Source: Syngnathus acus (taxonomy: Eukaryota > Chordata > Actinopteri > Syngnathiformes > Syngnathidae). Taken from it: a DNA stretch of 64,000 nt. The stretch spans positions 5,646,491 to 5,710,490 of the forward strand of contig NC_051092.1 of NCBI RefSeq assembly GCF_901709675.1, in the 5' to 3' direction. The position numbers and the translations under genes are program-made. The notes under the pieces are model-generated. The model was not told where the DNA came from. It made no database searches and saw only the letters and a list, made by a program, of their open reading frames with translations. The stretch's first letter is position 1; each line of letters opens with the position of its first letter. Shown here one piece after another: positions 62,917 through 64,000 of the stretch.

Positions 62917-64000
62917 GTAACACTGACACGGGAAAGCTGCCACATACAAAAACTTCTTTGTGGGTCCAAAACTATGACTTTATTTACATTAGCACCATAA
63001 GATCCTATACAATTTTAATAAGCAAGTGATTCAGCCATAAATATCGCCAAAACATGTATGAATAATAAATTGCCAAATTGTTGCCAATTGATTGGCCGTT
63101 TCAAGAAATTGAATTTAAGATTTTATACTAAATAGTTGTATTTCGTATCTCCATTGGCGCAAATGTTTTTGACCTCATCATTGAGGCAATCGTTTGAGCA
63201 TGGCCATCCCAGGCTCAACAATAGCACAACTGAGTTTTCCAGTGAATCTCTTCTCTGTTCAAACATTACAATGGATCCTTTGTCTTCTGCATTGTCAGCA
63301 GTAAAAGTAAAATCCCACATTTGAATACATATCCCACTGAACCATGTTTATATCTGTTTTTAGCAAGTTTTTACAACCCACAAAACTAAAAAGTAAGCAT
63401 TATCTATTAATCAAAAAGTATTTTTAATTTAAATGAAGGGAAAATGTAGTTTCTCCTAGAGTCATTGTGCCCATAATTGGTAACACAATTAATAAAATAT
63501 TATTGATGAACAAAACTGATGGTTGCTGCTTTTTTGAAAGTGGCATTAAGCCAACAGGGATTTCAACATTTCAAACTAACAATACAGGTCCAACTGTCAC
63601 TGCAAGAGATCTCCTAAACAATGCCTCATGAGAGGTGTTTGTTAATTTTAGAGCTTTTATTGGATTTAGCTGTATTGATCCACAGCTGTTGTCCTGCTTA
63701 GCGGTAATATTCGTGCTGTTTGTGTTTAATATTGTCCCATTTGACAGTTAATGATTGACAGTGTCATACTGCTTAACTAATGTGAGTTATTGATGAAGGA
63801 CAGTAAAAACAAGAACTGGCTTTCTTTCTGTGTCATGTCTTGTGCACTGTTTTGTCCTTCTTTTGCACGCTTATTGTATGACCTCGGCGTTATCTCATTT
63901 ATGCAGCATTTAAAGTTACTCGATAATTCATCCTGCGTCATCACTTTTTCAAGCGAATGCTCAAATCAATTAACGGTGCCATCTGTTAAATGACAGAACA
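62917..64000 (+). other. ppfibp2: ppfibp2 intron running to the window end
   Basis: The donor CAACAG|GTAACA opens an intron that is not closed in the window. The next expected exon (ELLSRTSLETQ-type) was not found before 64000. Confidence 0.6.

Overview
The window is nuclear DNA of a teleost fish, most likely a compact-genome percomorph. It has vertebrate GT-AG multi-exon genes, short introns and abundant fish-type repeats. Four protein-coding genes can be read through their splice junctions: parathyroid hormone (pth, + strand, 310-737, complete), btbd10 (+ strand, 6609-22671, seven exons, 491 codons), the circadian bHLH-PAS factor bmal1/arntl1 (- strand, 40336 down to 31336, 17 coding exons, 621 codons), and the 5' part of liprin-beta-2 (ppfibp2, + strand, 52950-62916, leaving the window). 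Joining the exons at the stated sites gives lengths divisible by three in each complete gene, which is strong internal support. Protein identities rest on remembered family sequences, not on a search.

Layout. 1-850: pth with its own TATA box. 850-6600: intergenic, with a palindromic ETS-type site, CpG-rich patches, a hairpin repeat, a tetranucleotide tract and a dead Tc1 transposase. 6600-22700: btbd10, whose introns hold an RTE-like LINE, a second LINE fragment, and a 5.5-kb array of telomere-like TTAGGG-rich minisatellite with higher-order structure. 22700-31300: repeat-rich intergenic DNA, with a hAT-like element with long inverted arms, a SINE, a 235-bp satellite derived from a DNA transposon and a small TIR element, followed by bmal1 3' sequence. 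31336-44450: bmal1 and its promoter. 44500-52900: divergent spacer with microsatellites, SINE and LINE remnants. 52914-64000: the start of ppfibp2, still open at the window end.

The pth-btbd10-bmal1 block keeps the order and relative orientation I recall for human 11p15 (BMAL1, BTBD10, PTH), so it is an old linkage group. On the other side of bmal1 this fish has ppfibp2, where I recall TEAD1/RASSF10 in human. The genes are not a functional operon.

The points most worth following up are: (i) a bmal1 promoter with two ROR/REV-ERB elements in an arrangement matching my memory of the mammalian Bmal1 promoter; (ii) an in-frame upstream AUG that would extend BMAL1 by 18 residues, plus a 21-nt microexon; (iii) a candidate alternative first exon of ppfibp2; (iv) the two higher-order tandem arrays. 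I see no bacterial, viral or CRISPR content, and no clearly novel multi-gene system.
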